From the NCBI GenBank assembly GCA_963823525.1, contig CAWGLW010000002.1, positions 1 through 21,652 on the forward strand: DNA of 21,652 nucleotides, given 5' to 3'. This stretch comes from CAWGLW01 sp963823525 (GTDB lineage: Bacteria; Pseudomonadota; Gammaproteobacteria; Steroidobacterales; Steroidobacteraceae). Every line of letters begins with the position of its first letter. Position 1 is the stretch's first letter. Positions 1 through 8,022 of this stretch are shown in pieces. The notes beneath the pieces are model-generated. The model was not told where the DNA came from, made no database searches, and saw only the letters and a program-made list of their open reading frames with translations. Position numbers and translations under genes: made by a program.

Positions 1-134
1 ACGTCGATTTTCTCGGAAACCGGCCCGCCGAAACGGTACGGCGTCACGTTCCAGAGGGGTCACATCCCATTTTTCGGGCCTTTGCGGCCAGGAATGCTTT
101 GAACGAAGCGAATTTCCTTCGTCTGAACAAAAAT
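1..134. other. Left-edge segment without a supported gene
   Basis: No complete gene is visible here. On the minus strand, one frame is open from a possible TTG overlapping the stop of the neighbouring methyltransferase to the window edge; it includes the residues WDVTPLERDAVPFRRAGF. This could be the start of a next operon gene cut by the edge, but no family was recognised and no good ribosome binding site is seen. On the plus strand, a frame open from base 3 ends at 257, inside the methyltransferase, and is probably a shadow. Confidence 0.3.
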
Positions 135-953
135 TCAATCGCTCGGCTTAGAAAATACGGTTATTCCATCGCCGTATCCGGTCACTTTGTGAACATTCGA
201 GCCATCGCTCCATTCGTCGAAGCTATCTACAGTTTCAAGATTCGCAGACTCCAGTAACGACATCATCACTTCCTGGGTGAGGTCGCTTCTCCAGCCGCCG
301 AGGCGACCACCTACCCGGCCATGGTGAATCGCGCCAATGGCACCCGGCTTCATAACGCGCGCGAACTCCTGCGCGTACCGGGCGACGTCTACTTTGTTGA
401 TGTGAACGAATACGTCAAAGCTCCAGATCCCGTCAATAGAAGAGTCCGGCACTCCCCGCAGGTCTGATCCTGAGCCCACGAGGAATTTCGCGTCCGGAAA
501 TTCCGAGAACCTCGCTTCGCAACACTGGATAGCGGAGGTCGACACATCAACTCCAACGTACTCACCCGTTCGCTGCACGAGGTGCTCGGTCCAGCGGCCG
601 CCACCGGGACCAATTTCGAGAATAACTCCCGATTCCGGCATGTAACGATTCAGCACTTGCTCAATCAGGCTCTGTTTCCATTCCTCTGAAACCGTCCACT
701 CTTCTCCAGCCGCCTTCCAGTCCCACGATTCCCAGATTGCTTTGTTGAAACCGACGCTATTGATTCCCGGAAGGCCTTTCCGAATTCGGGTACGCGCCAT
801 CTGGGCGAATGTCTTCTCCGCGATGGCGCTCGAGCCATAATATGCTGCCAGCAGAAAGGTATAGACAGGACCATTTTCGCTGAAGGCCCTGGCCGCGAGG
901 CGGAGCTTTTCAGAAAAGCCGATTCGGCGTCGATTCTCTACGAGGTCTTTCAT
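135..953 (-). CDS. Class I SAM-dependent methyltransferase
   Basis: This 272-residue protein is probably a cytoplasmic S-adenosylmethionine-dependent methyltransferase. The SAM-binding motif I reads EIGPGGGRW (about 113-121) and is followed by an acidic residue in GVDVS (about 134-138). SFDVFVHI (about 178-185) fits the motif IV region and MKPGAIGAIHHG (about 201-212) the motif VI region. The first 100 residues are an extension outside the fold and contain no convincing membrane span. It is the last recognised gene of the minus-strand rfb operon, 93 bp after rfbB, so it likely methylates a sugar or glycan intermediate; the acceptor and position cannot be read from sequence. The ATG start has no strong Shine-Dalgarno sequence. 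The methyltransferase fold is secure, the substrate unknown. Confidence 0.85.
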   Translation of the reverse strand: MKDLVENRRRIGFSEKLRLAARAFSENGPVYTFLLAAYYGSSAIAEKTFAQMARTRIRKGLPGINSVGFNKAIWESWDWKAAGEEWTVSEEWKQSLIEQVLNRYMPESGVILEIGPGGGRWTEHLVQRTGEYVGVDVSTSAIQCCEARFSEFPDAKFLVGSGSDLRGVPDSSIDGIWSFDVFVHINKVDVARYAQEFARVMKPGAIGAIHHGRVGGRLGGWRSDLTQEVMMSLLESANLETVDSFDEWSDGSNVHKVTGYGDGITVFSKPSD

Positions 954-1046
954 TGGGAAACCCAGGGTCGCGCGCTAGGTGGTTTTACGAGCCCGCAAGG
1001 CGGGGGACACTCTGGCCGAGCATTGATCCAGATTGGGCTATGGCCT

Positions 1047-2192
1047 TCAGTCACGGTGGTCGGCCCCCGCCGGATGTTCGCCATCGCCATAATGACCAGC
1101 GATCCATTGGCGGTAGCTGCCGTCCATCACGGATCGCCACCATCGCTCATTGTCCAGGAACCACTGGAGAGTTCCCCTGAGCCCTTCTTCGAGTGCGATT
1201 CCTGGCGTGAAACCGAGTTCACTCTCGATTTTTCGTGAATCGATTGCGTAACGGCGATCGTGGCCGGGTCGATCCGGGACAAATCTGATGAGCGATCGCG
1301 CCGGCTGATCCTTCGCCGCGGGACTGTGCGGGTACCGCTCCCTAAGTTCGAGGTTTTCCGCGAAGGCCTCGTCAACGATGCCGCACAGGGTTTGCACGAG
1401 GTCGATGTTCGATCGCTCGGATTGTCCGCCGACGTTGTAAGTTTCGCCTGGGCATCCTGCGTCCAGTACGAGTTCGATGGCACGGCAATGATCCTGAACA
1501 TGCAGCCAGTCCCGAATGTTGCCGCCGTCCCCGTAGAGCGGCAGCGTGCGCCCGTCCAGGATGTTGACGATCGCCAATGGCAACAGTTTCTCGGGAAAGT
1601 GGTAGGGTCCGTAGTTATTGGAGCAATTGCTGACCGTGACTTGCAGCCCGTAGGTATGCGCATACGCTCTGACCAGGTGATCTGACGCCGCCTTGCTCGC
1701 CGCATAGGGCGAATTCGGGGCATAAGGACTCTCTTCGCGGAATGCCGGGTCGTCAGGACCCAGTGAGCCGAAGACCTCGTCTGTTGATACGTGATGAAAA
1801 TGACTGTCGTTACCGGGACTTTCGACGTTCCACACCTGCCGGCAGGCTTTCAATAAATTGTGGGTGCCGACAATGTTGGTTTCGACGAACGGGTCCGGGC
1901 CTCGTATCGACCTGTCTACGTGCGATTCGGCCGCAAAGTGAACTACCGTGTCGATCTCGTGGCGTCGTAGTGTGGTCTCGACCAACTGCTGGTCCAAGAT
2001 GTTGCCGTGAATGAACGTGAAGCCTGGCGTCGCCTCGAGCGAGGCGAGGCTCATCCGGTTCCCGGCGTAAGTCAACGCGTCCAGTACTACGAGAGGGTGG
2101 CCGGGTCGCTCGCGGCGCCAGTGGTGAACGAAGTTTGCACCGATGAACCCGGCGCCTCCCGTCACGAGCAGGCTACGCTTTCTCGAGTTCAT
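1047..2192 (-). CDS. rfbB: dTDP-glucose 4,6-dehydratase (RfbB/RmlB)
   Basis: It converts dTDP-glucose to dTDP-4-keto-6-deoxyglucose, the second step of dTDP-L-rhamnose synthesis, using bound NAD in the cytoplasm. This extended short-chain dehydrogenase has the Rossmann motif GGAGFIG (12-18), the catalytic Thr-Asp-Glu of STDEV (T137, D138, E139) and the YxxxK pair in SPYAASKAA (Y163, K167). Other family signatures are DALTYAGN, NNYGPYHFPEK and GDGGNIRDW. The start chosen is the ATG at 2192, directly before the Rossmann strand; the frame is open further upstream but that part lies over rfbD. At 381 residues it is somewhat longer than the usual 350-360, with extra sequence after residue 285 and a charged C-terminal tail. 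It overlaps the 3' end of rfbD by 20 bp, implying coupled translation. Its product may also supply the aminotransferase at 5631-6743. Confidence 0.96.
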   Translation of the reverse strand: MNSRKRSLLVTGGAGFIGANFVHHWRRERPGHPLVVLDALTYAGNRMSLASLEATPGFTFIHGNILDQQLVETTLRRHEIDTVVHFAAESHVDRSIRGPDPFVETNIVGTHNLLKACRQVWNVESPGNDSHFHHVSTDEVFGSLGPDDPAFREESPYAPNSPYAASKAASDHLVRAYAHTYGLQVTVSNCSNNYGPYHFPEKLLPLAIVNILDGRTLPLYGDGGNIRDWLHVQDHCRAIELVLDAGCPGETYNVGGQSERSNIDLVQTLCGIVDEAFAENLELRERYPHSPAAKDQPARSLIRFVPDRPGHDRRYAIDSRKIESELGFTPGIALEEGLRGTLQWFLDNERWWRSVMDGSYRQWIAGHYGDGEHPAGADHRD

Positions 2193-3042
2193 CAAACATC
2201 GTCCTGAGATTGTCACGCCAATGACACGGTTCCCGTCCCAGGAGCCTGGCGGTTCCTGCTTTCTCGAGCACGCTGTAGCGCGGTCTCCTGGCGGGCCTGG
2301 GCAATTCCTCCGTCCGAATAGGTCGAATTTTAACGGGTTTTGACAGCAATCCCCGCTCTGTCGCCTCTTCCTGGATCGCCACGGCAAAGTCATACCAGCT
2401 GGCGAGGCCATCGTCGCGCCAGTGCTGGATTCCATGAATATCGGGGCGACGGGCAATCGCCCAGATGCACGTTGCCAGGGACTTGGTCCAGGTCGGTGCG
2501 CTCACCTGGTCATAGACTACGTCGACCCGCTCGCGGTTTGCCAGCAGATCGAGAATGGTCGTTACGAAATTGCGGCTGCTTCGGCCATAGAGCCACGACG
2601 TGCGAACGATAGTCGCGTCGGATCCGAGCGCACCGCTGACGGCGCGCTCACCAGCGAGTTTCGACTCGCCGTATACATTGATGGGTCGTGCCACCGCTCC
2701 GGAGTCGTACGGCACCGGCCGATCACCACCAAAGACGAAATCCGTGGAAACGTGGATCATCCTCGCTCCGGTCGTGGCGGCCGAATCCGCGATGACGCCC
2801 GGCGCATCGGCGTTGACGAGAAAAGCCCGCTCAGGATCGCTCTCGGCACGATCGACGTCCGTGTAGGCTGCGGCGTTTATGACCACCTCCGGGCCGACGC
2901 CGCTCATCGCTTTACGAACACTCGCAGCGTCACAGATGTCCAGCCCGCTCCGGGAGAGCGCCGTCAGGTCCACTTCAGCAGGCGCGCATTGCCGCAAGGC
3001 CGCACCGAGTTGCCCATCCGCTCCTAACAGCAGGACCTTCAA
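2173..3042 (-). CDS. rfbD: dTDP-4-dehydrorhamnose reductase (RfbD/RmlD)
   Basis: It catalyses the last step of dTDP-L-rhamnose synthesis, NAD(P)H-dependent reduction of dTDP-4-keto-L-rhamnose. The 289-residue protein starts with the Rossmann motif GADGQLG (7-13). It carries NAAAYTDVDRAE (56-67), STDFVF (99-104) and the catalytic YGESK (Y124, K128), followed by DQVSAPTW (178-185) and RRPRYSVL near 252-259, all typical of RmlD. The start is a TTG at 3042: no ATG lies near the N-terminal strand, and TTGA shares bases with the rfbC stop codon. Translation is therefore probably coupled to rfbC. The 3' end overlaps rfbB by 20 bp. Length and motifs are normal, so the function is secure. Confidence 0.95.
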   Translation of the reverse strand: MKVLLLGADGQLGAALRQCAPAEVDLTALSRSGLDICDAASVRKAMSGVGPEVVINAAAYTDVDRAESDPERAFLVNADAPGVIADSAATTGARMIHVSTDFVFGGDRPVPYDSGAVARPINVYGESKLAGERAVSGALGSDATIVRTSWLYGRSSRNFVTTILDLLANRERVDVVYDQVSAPTWTKSLATCIWAIARRPDIHGIQHWRDDGLASWYDFAVAIQEEATERGLLSKPVKIRPIRTEELPRPARRPRYSVLEKAGTARLLGREPCHWRDNLRTMFDELEKA

Positions 3043-3587
3043 TCGTAGACCTCGGCGTCGCGCAGTCGCGTTCCCTGCCGGTCCTTGTCGGAGAGAAGAA
3101 GAGCCTCGCCCGCGAAACCCGGCCAGTCGATGGCCAGGTCAGGATCGTTCCACAGTATGGTCCGTTCATGCTCCGGGGCGTAGTAGTCGGTGCACTTGTA
3201 GACGACTTCGGCGCTTTCGGTGGTGACGAGGAAACCATGAGCGAAGCCCGGCGGTACGAAGATCTGGTGCCGGTTATCCGCCGAAAGTTCTACGCTGACC
3301 GATTGGCCAAAGGTGGCAGAACTGCGCCGGATATCCACTGCAACATCGAAGATCGCGCCGCTGACGACTCTCACGAGTTTTCCTTGCGGTTGTGCGATTT
3401 GGTAGTGCAGTCCGCGCAGGGACCCGCCGCGGGATCCGCTTTGGTTTTCCTGCACGAAGGTCAGGTCGAGGCCTGAGTCTGCGTAGGTTCTGGCCTGCCA
3501 TGCCTCGAAGAAATAACCTCTTTGGTCTTCGAAAACCCGGGGCGTGATTAGCACTACGTCCGGGATTGCGAGCGGCACGGCCTTCAC
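3039..3587 (-). CDS. rfbC: dTDP-4-dehydrorhamnose 3,5-epimerase (RfbC/RmlC)
   Basis: It epimerises C3 and C5 of dTDP-4-keto-6-deoxyglucose to give the L-rhamno form. The 182-residue cupin has the usual family length. The catalytic histidine lies in SLRGLHYQ (H61), the conserved lysine is K70, and Y130 is in VVYKCTDYY; the aspartate of LSDKD (D169) fits the His-Asp dyad. FVPPGFAHGF (110-119) is another family signature. The start is GTG at 3587, overlapping the rfbA stop as GTGA; the 3' end overlaps the rfbD start as TTGA. Such overlaps suggest stoichiometric coupled translation of rfbA, rfbC and rfbD. Confidence 0.95.
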   Translation of the reverse strand: MKAVPLAIPDVVLITPRVFEDQRGYFFEAWQARTYADSGLDLTFVQENQSGSRGGSLRGLHYQIAQPQGKLVRVVSGAIFDVAVDIRRSSATFGQSVSVELSADNRHQIFVPPGFAHGFLVTTESAEVVYKCTDYYAPEHERTILWNDPDLAIDWPGFAGEALLLSDKDRQGTRLRDAEVYD

Positions 3588-4480
3588 CGCGAGCTTGCCT
3601 CGCGCAGGATACGCAGGAGGTACTCACCATACCCGCTCTTTTCCAGTGGTTCGGCGAGTTGCTGAAGTTGCGGGCCGTCAATGAAGCCCATCCGGTACGC
3701 GATCTCCTCGATGCAAGCGATTTTCAGGCCCTGGCGTTCCTCGACGATGCGAACGAAATTGGCCGCGTCCAGCAGCGAACCATGAGTACCGGTGTCCAGC
3801 CAGGCGGTGCCGCGGCCGAGCTTCTCCAGGGTCAGTGCACCAGACTCGAGGTAGGCGCGATTGAGGTCGGTGATTTCCAGTTCACCGCGCGCGGACGGTC
3901 GAAGTCTGCCCGCCAGTTCCACGGCGCGATCGTCATAGAAGTAGATGCCGGTGATCGCATAGTTCGATGGAGCAGGGTCGGGTTTTTCCAGCAGATCAAT
4001 GACCTGACCAGCGGAATCGAACTTCGCTACACCGTAACGCTCAGGGTCGTTCACGAAGTAGCCGAAGATGGTCGCACCGGATGGTTGCCGAGCGATGCGT
4101 TGCAGCGTGATCGATAGATTCTGTCCATAGAAGATGTTGTCGCCCAGAATCAGCGACACGGGATTACCGTCGATGAAGTCGGCGCCGACCAGCAGCGCCT
4201 GTGCAATGCCCTCCGGTTTCGGTTGCACGGCGAAGTTGATGCTGATGCCCCACTGGCTGCCATCACCCAGCAATCGTCTGAAGGTGGCTTCGTCCCGGGG
4301 AGTCGAAATCAGCAGGAATTCCCGGATGCCAGCCAGCATCAGCGTAGACAGTGGGTAGTACACCATTGGCTTGTCATAGACTGGCAGGAGCTGCTTGCTG
4401 AAAGCCGCAGTGACCGGGTGGAGGCGCGTACCCGAGCCGCCGGCGAGAATCAGTCCCTTCCTTGCAAGAGGTGAGTTCAT
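3584..4480 (-). CDS. rfbA: Glucose-1-phosphate thymidylyltransferase (RfbA/RmlA)
   Basis: It makes dTDP-glucose from dTTP and glucose-1-phosphate, the entry step for dTDP-deoxysugars. In the 298-residue protein, the nucleotidyltransferase signature GGSGTRL (14-20) is followed by SKQLLPV with K29. GDNIFYG (113-119) holds the metal-binding aspartate, and WLDTGTHGSL (227-236) is a late family motif. The start at ATG 4480 places MNSPLARKGLILAGG at the N terminus as expected; the open frame continues upstream to 4675 but that part has no family similarity. It is the first gene of the minus-strand rfb operon. End-product inhibition by dTDP-rhamnose is known for the family but not visible here. Confidence 0.95.
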   Translation of the reverse strand: MNSPLARKGLILAGGSGTRLHPVTAAFSKQLLPVYDKPMVYYPLSTLMLAGIREFLLISTPRDEATFRRLLGDGSQWGISINFAVQPKPEGIAQALLVGADFIDGNPVSLILGDNIFYGQNLSITLQRIARQPSGATIFGYFVNDPERYGVAKFDSAGQVIDLLEKPDPAPSNYAITGIYFYDDRAVELAGRLRPSARGELEITDLNRAYLESGALTLEKLGRGTAWLDTGTHGSLLDAANFVRIVEERQGLKIACIEEIAYRMGFIDGPQLQQLAEPLEKSGYGEYLLRILREASSR

Positions 4481-4758
4481 TTCGTTTCTCGAGTGGTCCT
4501 CAAGACCCGCGAGTCCTCGTGTTAGGCCAGGTCCGCGATTCTGATCTAGGTCAGCAGTAACCCGGGATGGTAGCATTCGGCCGCTAGTTGCTAACAGTCG
4601 GCAATTAGTGAATATGGCACATGCTCCCGGCCCTTTCCGCAGGAACCCTCGCTGTGCGTGTGACCGGCGTCTCACTTCGTGCTTGCTCCTCCTGTAAAAT
4701 TCGGCTGCGCCCTGGCTGGCAGACGATCGGCAACTGCGGCTAGGAGATCAACGCTCTC
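4481..4758. promoter_or_regulatory. Divergent intergenic region between the rfb operon and the plus-strand sugar operon
   Basis: These 278 bp separate the starts of rfbA (minus) and the GT2 gene (plus), so both operons are probably controlled from here. A TAAAAT at 4695-4700 could be a -10 box for the plus operon, but no good -35 box lies 16-18 bp upstream. An imperfect inverted repeat, CTAGTTGC at 4584-4591 and GCAATTAG at 4601-4608 with a 9-bp spacer, could be an operator. No convincing minus-strand promoter and no JUMPstart/ops element were found. Confidence 0.35.
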
Positions 4759-5634
4759 TTGGGGGGCGGGTCATCCACGCTTGCTCGTAACGGTGCAGAT
4801 TTGAAAATGATTGGGAGGTTACTCAACGCATCATCCGCACTGGATGGTGTGCCCCTAATCGGCGCACACCTCGCGGCGGTCCGCGAATCTCGCGATGCGG
4901 CGCTCTCGGCAGCCGATCTGTCGCCGGATTTCCGGGATTTAGTTTCGAAAGCGCGATCCGGTCCCGAGTATGAAAGGCCTTTCGAAGAGCCCAACCCGCT
5001 CGTGTCGATCTGCGTCGCAACCTTCAATCGCAGCAGGTTGCTGGTGGACAGATGTCTGAGGTCGCTGGTGGAGCAGACCTACGAAAACATCGAGATTCTC
5101 GTGGTCGGCGATTGTTGCACGGACGAAACGGAACAGGCGGTGGCCGGTCTCCATGATCGCCGCATCAGGTTCGTCAATCTACCGGAGCGCGGCCGATATC
5201 CCGATGACCCGAGGCTGCGCTGGATGGTTGCCGGCACCGTGCCCATGAATCATGCGCTCGGCATGGCTCGTGGCGCGTTCGTCACGCACCTCGATGACGA
5301 TGACGAGCACTCGCCCGACCGGGTGGCGACACTCCTCGAGTTCAGTCGAACGAACCGTGCCGATCTCGTCTTTCATCCGTTCGAGTGGGAGAGGCGTCCG
5401 GGGCAATGGAAGACCAACCCGGCGAAGCGGTTTAGCTACGCGCAGGTGACAACCTCCTCGATCTTTTACCACCGCTGGCTGAGGCAAATACCCTGGGACA
5501 TTCGTGCCCATAAATACCTCGAGCCTGGTGACTGGAACCGTCTGCGCAAGATAAAGTTCCTGCGAGCCAAACTGGTCCGTTATCCCCGGCCGCTGCTGAA
5601 GCATTACGTCGAACGGGCGCAAGCGCGAACATGA
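4759..5634 (+). CDS. Family 2 glycosyltransferase
   Basis: This is probably a cytoplasmic GT2 (GT-A fold) enzyme adding a sugar from a nucleotide donor to the lipid-linked repeat unit. The GT-A domain begins at about residue 80 with LVSICVATFNRSRLL; VEQTYENIEILVVGD follows, and the metal/nucleotide-binding cluster is HLDDDDE (177-183). About 75 residues of unassigned sequence precede the domain. Start choice is uncertain. TTG at 4759 has an AGGAG about 12 bp upstream, which is long, whereas ATG at 4807 (giving 275 residues) lacks a clear ribosome binding site. The stop overlaps the next gene's start as ATGA (5631-5634), so it heads the plus-strand operon. Donor and linkage cannot be inferred. 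Confidence 0.85.
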   Translation: MGGGSSTLARNGADLKMIGRLLNASSALDGVPLIGAHLAAVRESRDAALSAADLSPDFRDLVSKARSGPEYERPFEEPNPLVSICVATFNRSRLLVDRCLRSLVEQTYENIEILVVGDCCTDETEQAVAGLHDRRIRFVNLPERGRYPDDPRLRWMVAGTVPMNHALGMARGAFVTHLDDDDEHSPDRVATLLEFSRTNRADLVFHPFEWERRPGQWKTNPAKRFSYAQVTTSSIFYHRWLRQIPWDIRAHKYLEPGDWNRLRKIKFLRAKLVRYPRPLLKHYVERAQART

Positions 5635-6743
5635 GCAGCATACCGTTTCTGCGGCCTAGGCTCGTCAGCGTCGAGGATTGCCTGCCGTACCTGCGCCGTA
5701 TCGATGAGACGCAGATCTATGCGAATTTCGGACCCCTGAACGAGCAATTCGAAGGCCGAATACTCGCAGAATATTTTCGTGGTAATGGAGCTGTCACGAC
5801 CGTCCAAAACGCGACCGCCGGACTCATCCTGGCGATTCAGGCGGTGAAACGCGCCGGTAAATATGCGGTTATGCCGAGTTTCACATTCGCGGCTACGCCA
5901 CAGGCCGCCCTCTGGTGCGGACTGACCCCGTACTTTGTAGACATCAGAGCCGACGATTTCTGCCTGAACGAGAGCCTGCTGGCGGAGACGGTGGAACGCC
6001 TCGGCAACGACGTGGCGGTCGTGGTGCCTTACGCCGCGTTCGGGACCGCATGCAGCCTGGAGTACTGCGCCGCGCTGCACCGTTCGGGCGTTCCCGTCGT
6101 CGTCGATGCAGCAGCGAGTTTTGGGACTTCGGTAGAGGGGTACCAGTTCGGGTTCGGGTTTCCCGGCGCCGTTGCTTACAGCTTCCATGCCACCAAGGCG
6201 TTCGGAATTGGCGAAGGCGGCCTGGTTTACAGTGAAGACGAGGCCCTGATCGACCGGGTCCGCAAGGCGAGCAACTTCGGGTTTTCTGGACAGCGGGAGA
6301 GTGTGATGCAGGGGTTGAACGCGAAGCTGCCGGAATACTCAGCCGCGGTCGGGCTGGCGACGCTGGACCGGTTCCACGAAAAGACCCGACGAAGGCGGGA
6401 GGTCTACCGTTCGTATTTGGAGGACTTCGATCGCCAGGGACTCTGGGCGCGCGGCTGGGGCAGGCAGGCAGTCGCGGGCGAAGTGCCGCACCAGTTCATG
6501 ACCGTACTCTGCCCGCCCGAGGAAAATAGCCGGCGCTATGTCGACGCCCTGGCTTCGCGGATGATTCAGGCGCGAACCTATTTCGCGCCGCCCTGCCACC
6601 GGCACGAACTGTTTGCGGCGGCCCCCGCCTCGCCGCTGCAGAAAACAGAAGAAATCTCGCGACGCGTTCTCAGCCTGCCATTGTGGGAGGAAATTACGCC
6701 GGCCGACATCTCTCGAGTCGTCAAGGCTCTGGTGGAGGCATGA
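5631..6743 (+). CDS. DegT/DnrJ/EryC1/StrS-family sugar aminotransferase
   Basis: This PLP-dependent aminotransferase probably transfers an amino group to a nucleotide-linked keto-sugar. The 370-residue protein has the family length. VVVDAA (D159) supplies the aspartate that contacts the PLP ring nitrogen, and SFHATKAFGIGEGG contains the Schiff-base lysine K189. PSFTFAATPQA (about 82-92) and the N-terminal GPLNEQFE match the family. The gene lies between a GT2 gene and a NeuD/PglD-type acyltransferase, each joined by an ATGA overlap. The pairing with an N-acyltransferase resembles VioA/VioB and PglE/PglD, which make 4-acylamino-4,6-dideoxy sugars. RfbA and RfbB in the window could provide dTDP-4-keto-6-deoxyglucose as precursor. 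The exact sugar, the nucleotide and C3 versus C4 amination remain open. Confidence 0.9.
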   Translation: MSSIPFLRPRLVSVEDCLPYLRRIDETQIYANFGPLNEQFEGRILAEYFRGNGAVTTVQNATAGLILAIQAVKRAGKYAVMPSFTFAATPQAALWCGLTPYFVDIRADDFCLNESLLAETVERLGNDVAVVVPYAAFGTACSLEYCAALHRSGVPVVVDAAASFGTSVEGYQFGFGFPGAVAYSFHATKAFGIGEGGLVYSEDEALIDRVRKASNFGFSGQRESVMQGLNAKLPEYSAAVGLATLDRFHEKTRRRREVYRSYLEDFDRQGLWARGWGRQAVAGEVPHQFMTVLCPPEENSRRYVDALASRMIQARTYFAPPCHRHELFAAAPASPLQKTEEISRRVLSLPLWEEITPADISRVVKALVEA

Positions 6744-7375
6744 ACCAAGTCGTCATCTGGGGCTGCGGAGGCCACGCACGCGAAGTCGCTTGGCTGTGTG
6801 AACAGGCGGGACTGACGGTCAAAGGGTTTCTCGACGAACGGCCTGAGTTCAAAGGCAAAATCGTAGACGACCTTCCCGTGCTCGGCACCTTGAACGACAT
6901 TGCGCCGTTTCGCGACGAAGTGCAGGTGGTTTGCGCGGGAGTCGGCGATCCGTCACTGAAACAGAGATTCGCGCGTGCGACAGTGGATGCAGGTTTTCGA
7001 ATTGCGAGGGCAATCGTCCATCCTGATGTCGAAGTATCCGCGCGATCGATTATCGAAGCGGGCAGTGTCGTGTGCGCCGGCGTCACGCTCACGGTCAATG
7101 TCCGTGTCGCTCGCCACGTCATCGTGAACCGGAACGCCACGCTCGGGCACGATGTATCCGTCGGCGAATTTGCGACCATTGCGCCCGGTGCAATCGTCAG
7201 CGGCAACGTCGAAATCGGCGCGGGCGTCTACGTCGGCACCAACGCCGCAATTCGCGAGAAAGTGATTGTTAACTCCTGGTCGGTCATCGGCGGCTGCTCG
7301 TTTGTTCGCGATGACATACCTGCCGGGACTCTCTACGCCGGTGTGCCGGCGACACTGAAGAAGCGCCTGCGATGA
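6740..7375 (+). CDS. NeuD/PglD-like sugar O- or N-acyltransferase
   Basis: The 211-residue protein has the two-part build of the NeuD/PglD family. An N-terminal Rossmann-like domain begins VVIWGCGGHAREV (4-16). A C-terminal left-handed beta-helix of hexapeptide repeats runs from about residue 94 to 205. H137 in NATLGHDVSVG matches the catalytic-base histidine of PglD. Given the aminotransferase immediately upstream, N-acetylation (or other acylation from acyl-CoA) of an amino-deoxy sugar nucleotide is the best guess; O-acetylation as in NeuD is the alternative. The start at ATG 6740 is preceded by GGTGGAGG and overlaps the aminotransferase stop; the frame opens earlier but only over that gene. 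The stop overlaps the next start. Confidence 0.88.
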   Translation: MNQVVIWGCGGHAREVAWLCEQAGLTVKGFLDERPEFKGKIVDDLPVLGTLNDIAPFRDEVQVVCAGVGDPSLKQRFARATVDAGFRIARAIVHPDVEVSARSIIEAGSVVCAGVTLTVNVRVARHVIVNRNATLGHDVSVGEFATIAPGAIVSGNVEIGAGVYVGTNAAIREKVIVNSWSVIGGCSFVRDDIPAGTLYAGVPATLKKRLR

Positions 7376-8022
7376 ACCGCTGGCGAATTCGCGCTTTCAA
7401 TACCTGGCAATGGGCCGTGCATGCGCTGGCCCACATCCTGTATTTTCCCTCGCGTTGGCGCATGCAGTTGCGCAATGATCCCCGACGCAGGCTGCACGTG
7501 GGCTGCGGCAGGAACCGTCTTGAGGGGTGGATCAACGCGGATATCGATCCGCGGGCCGAACTGATCGTGCTGCTCGAGCGCCCGCTGCCTTTCGCAGACG
7601 CTTCGTTGGACCGGATCTACCTCGAACACGTGCTGGAACATTCGTCGTACGAAAACGGCCTGCGCTTCCTGCGTGAAGCGAGAAGGGCACTGAGCCCCGG
7701 TGGCGTGGTTCGAATTGCCGTGCCGGACCTGGAGAATCTCGTCCGCGGCTATTTGAACGACGACTGGCGCAGACGGCTCGACTGGGTCAAATGGCCGGAG
7801 TTCGCCTTCATCAAGACCCGGGCGCAGATGCTGAATGTCAGCTTCCGTTGGTGGGGTCACGCGCACCTTTACGATAAGGAAGAATTGACCCGAATTCTTG
7901 GTGAGGCGGGGTTTGCAGACTTCGAGTTTGTTGCCCACGGTGAGAGCCGGCATGACGACCTTCGTGCACTCGAGACCCGGCTCGACAGTACACTGGTGGT
8001 GGAAGCGACGAAGACCAGATGA
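7372..8022 (+). CDS. Class I SAM-dependent methyltransferase
   Basis: The 216-residue protein has motif I as LHVGCGRNRLEGWIN (41-55) with the following acidic residue in NADID (about 55-59). It also shows YLEHVLEH (83-90), characteristic of Methyltransf_11-type enzymes, and LSPGGVVRIAVPDL (107-120). The N-terminal 35 residues are basic and aromatic and may associate with the membrane, but no clear span is seen. Start and stop overlap the neighbouring genes by 4 bp. Within this operon it probably methylates a sugar of the repeat unit or its activated precursor. It is a different type from the methyltransferase at 135-953, so the two do not look like duplicates. Substrate unknown. Confidence 0.87.
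   Translation: MNRWRIRAFNTWQWAVHALAHILYFPSRWRMQLRNDPRRRLHVGCGRNRLEGWINADIDPRAELIVLLERPLPFADASLDRIYLEHVLEHSSYENGLRFLREARRALSPGGVVRIAVPDLENLVRGYLNDDWRRRLDWVKWPEFAFIKTRAQMLNVSFRWWGHAHLYDKEELTRILGEAGFADFEFVAHGESRHDDLRALETRLDSTLVVEATKTR

Noticed and set aside
3..257. Plus-strand frame open from the left edge, possible 3' end of a gene
   Set aside because: Its second half runs antisense through the well-supported methyltransferase and no family is recognisable; probably a shadow frame.
992..1004. Small hairpin CCCGC-AAG-GCGGG between rfbB and the methyltransferase gene
   Set aside because: Only a 5-bp stem with a 3-nt loop and no T tract on the transcribed strand; not convincing as a terminator.
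1109..1119. GGCGGTAGCTG, resembling the ops element of JUMPstart/RfaH-controlled polysaccharide operons
   Set aside because: It lies inside the rfbB coding region and on the strand opposite to its transcription, with no operon starting nearby; a chance match to a short motif.
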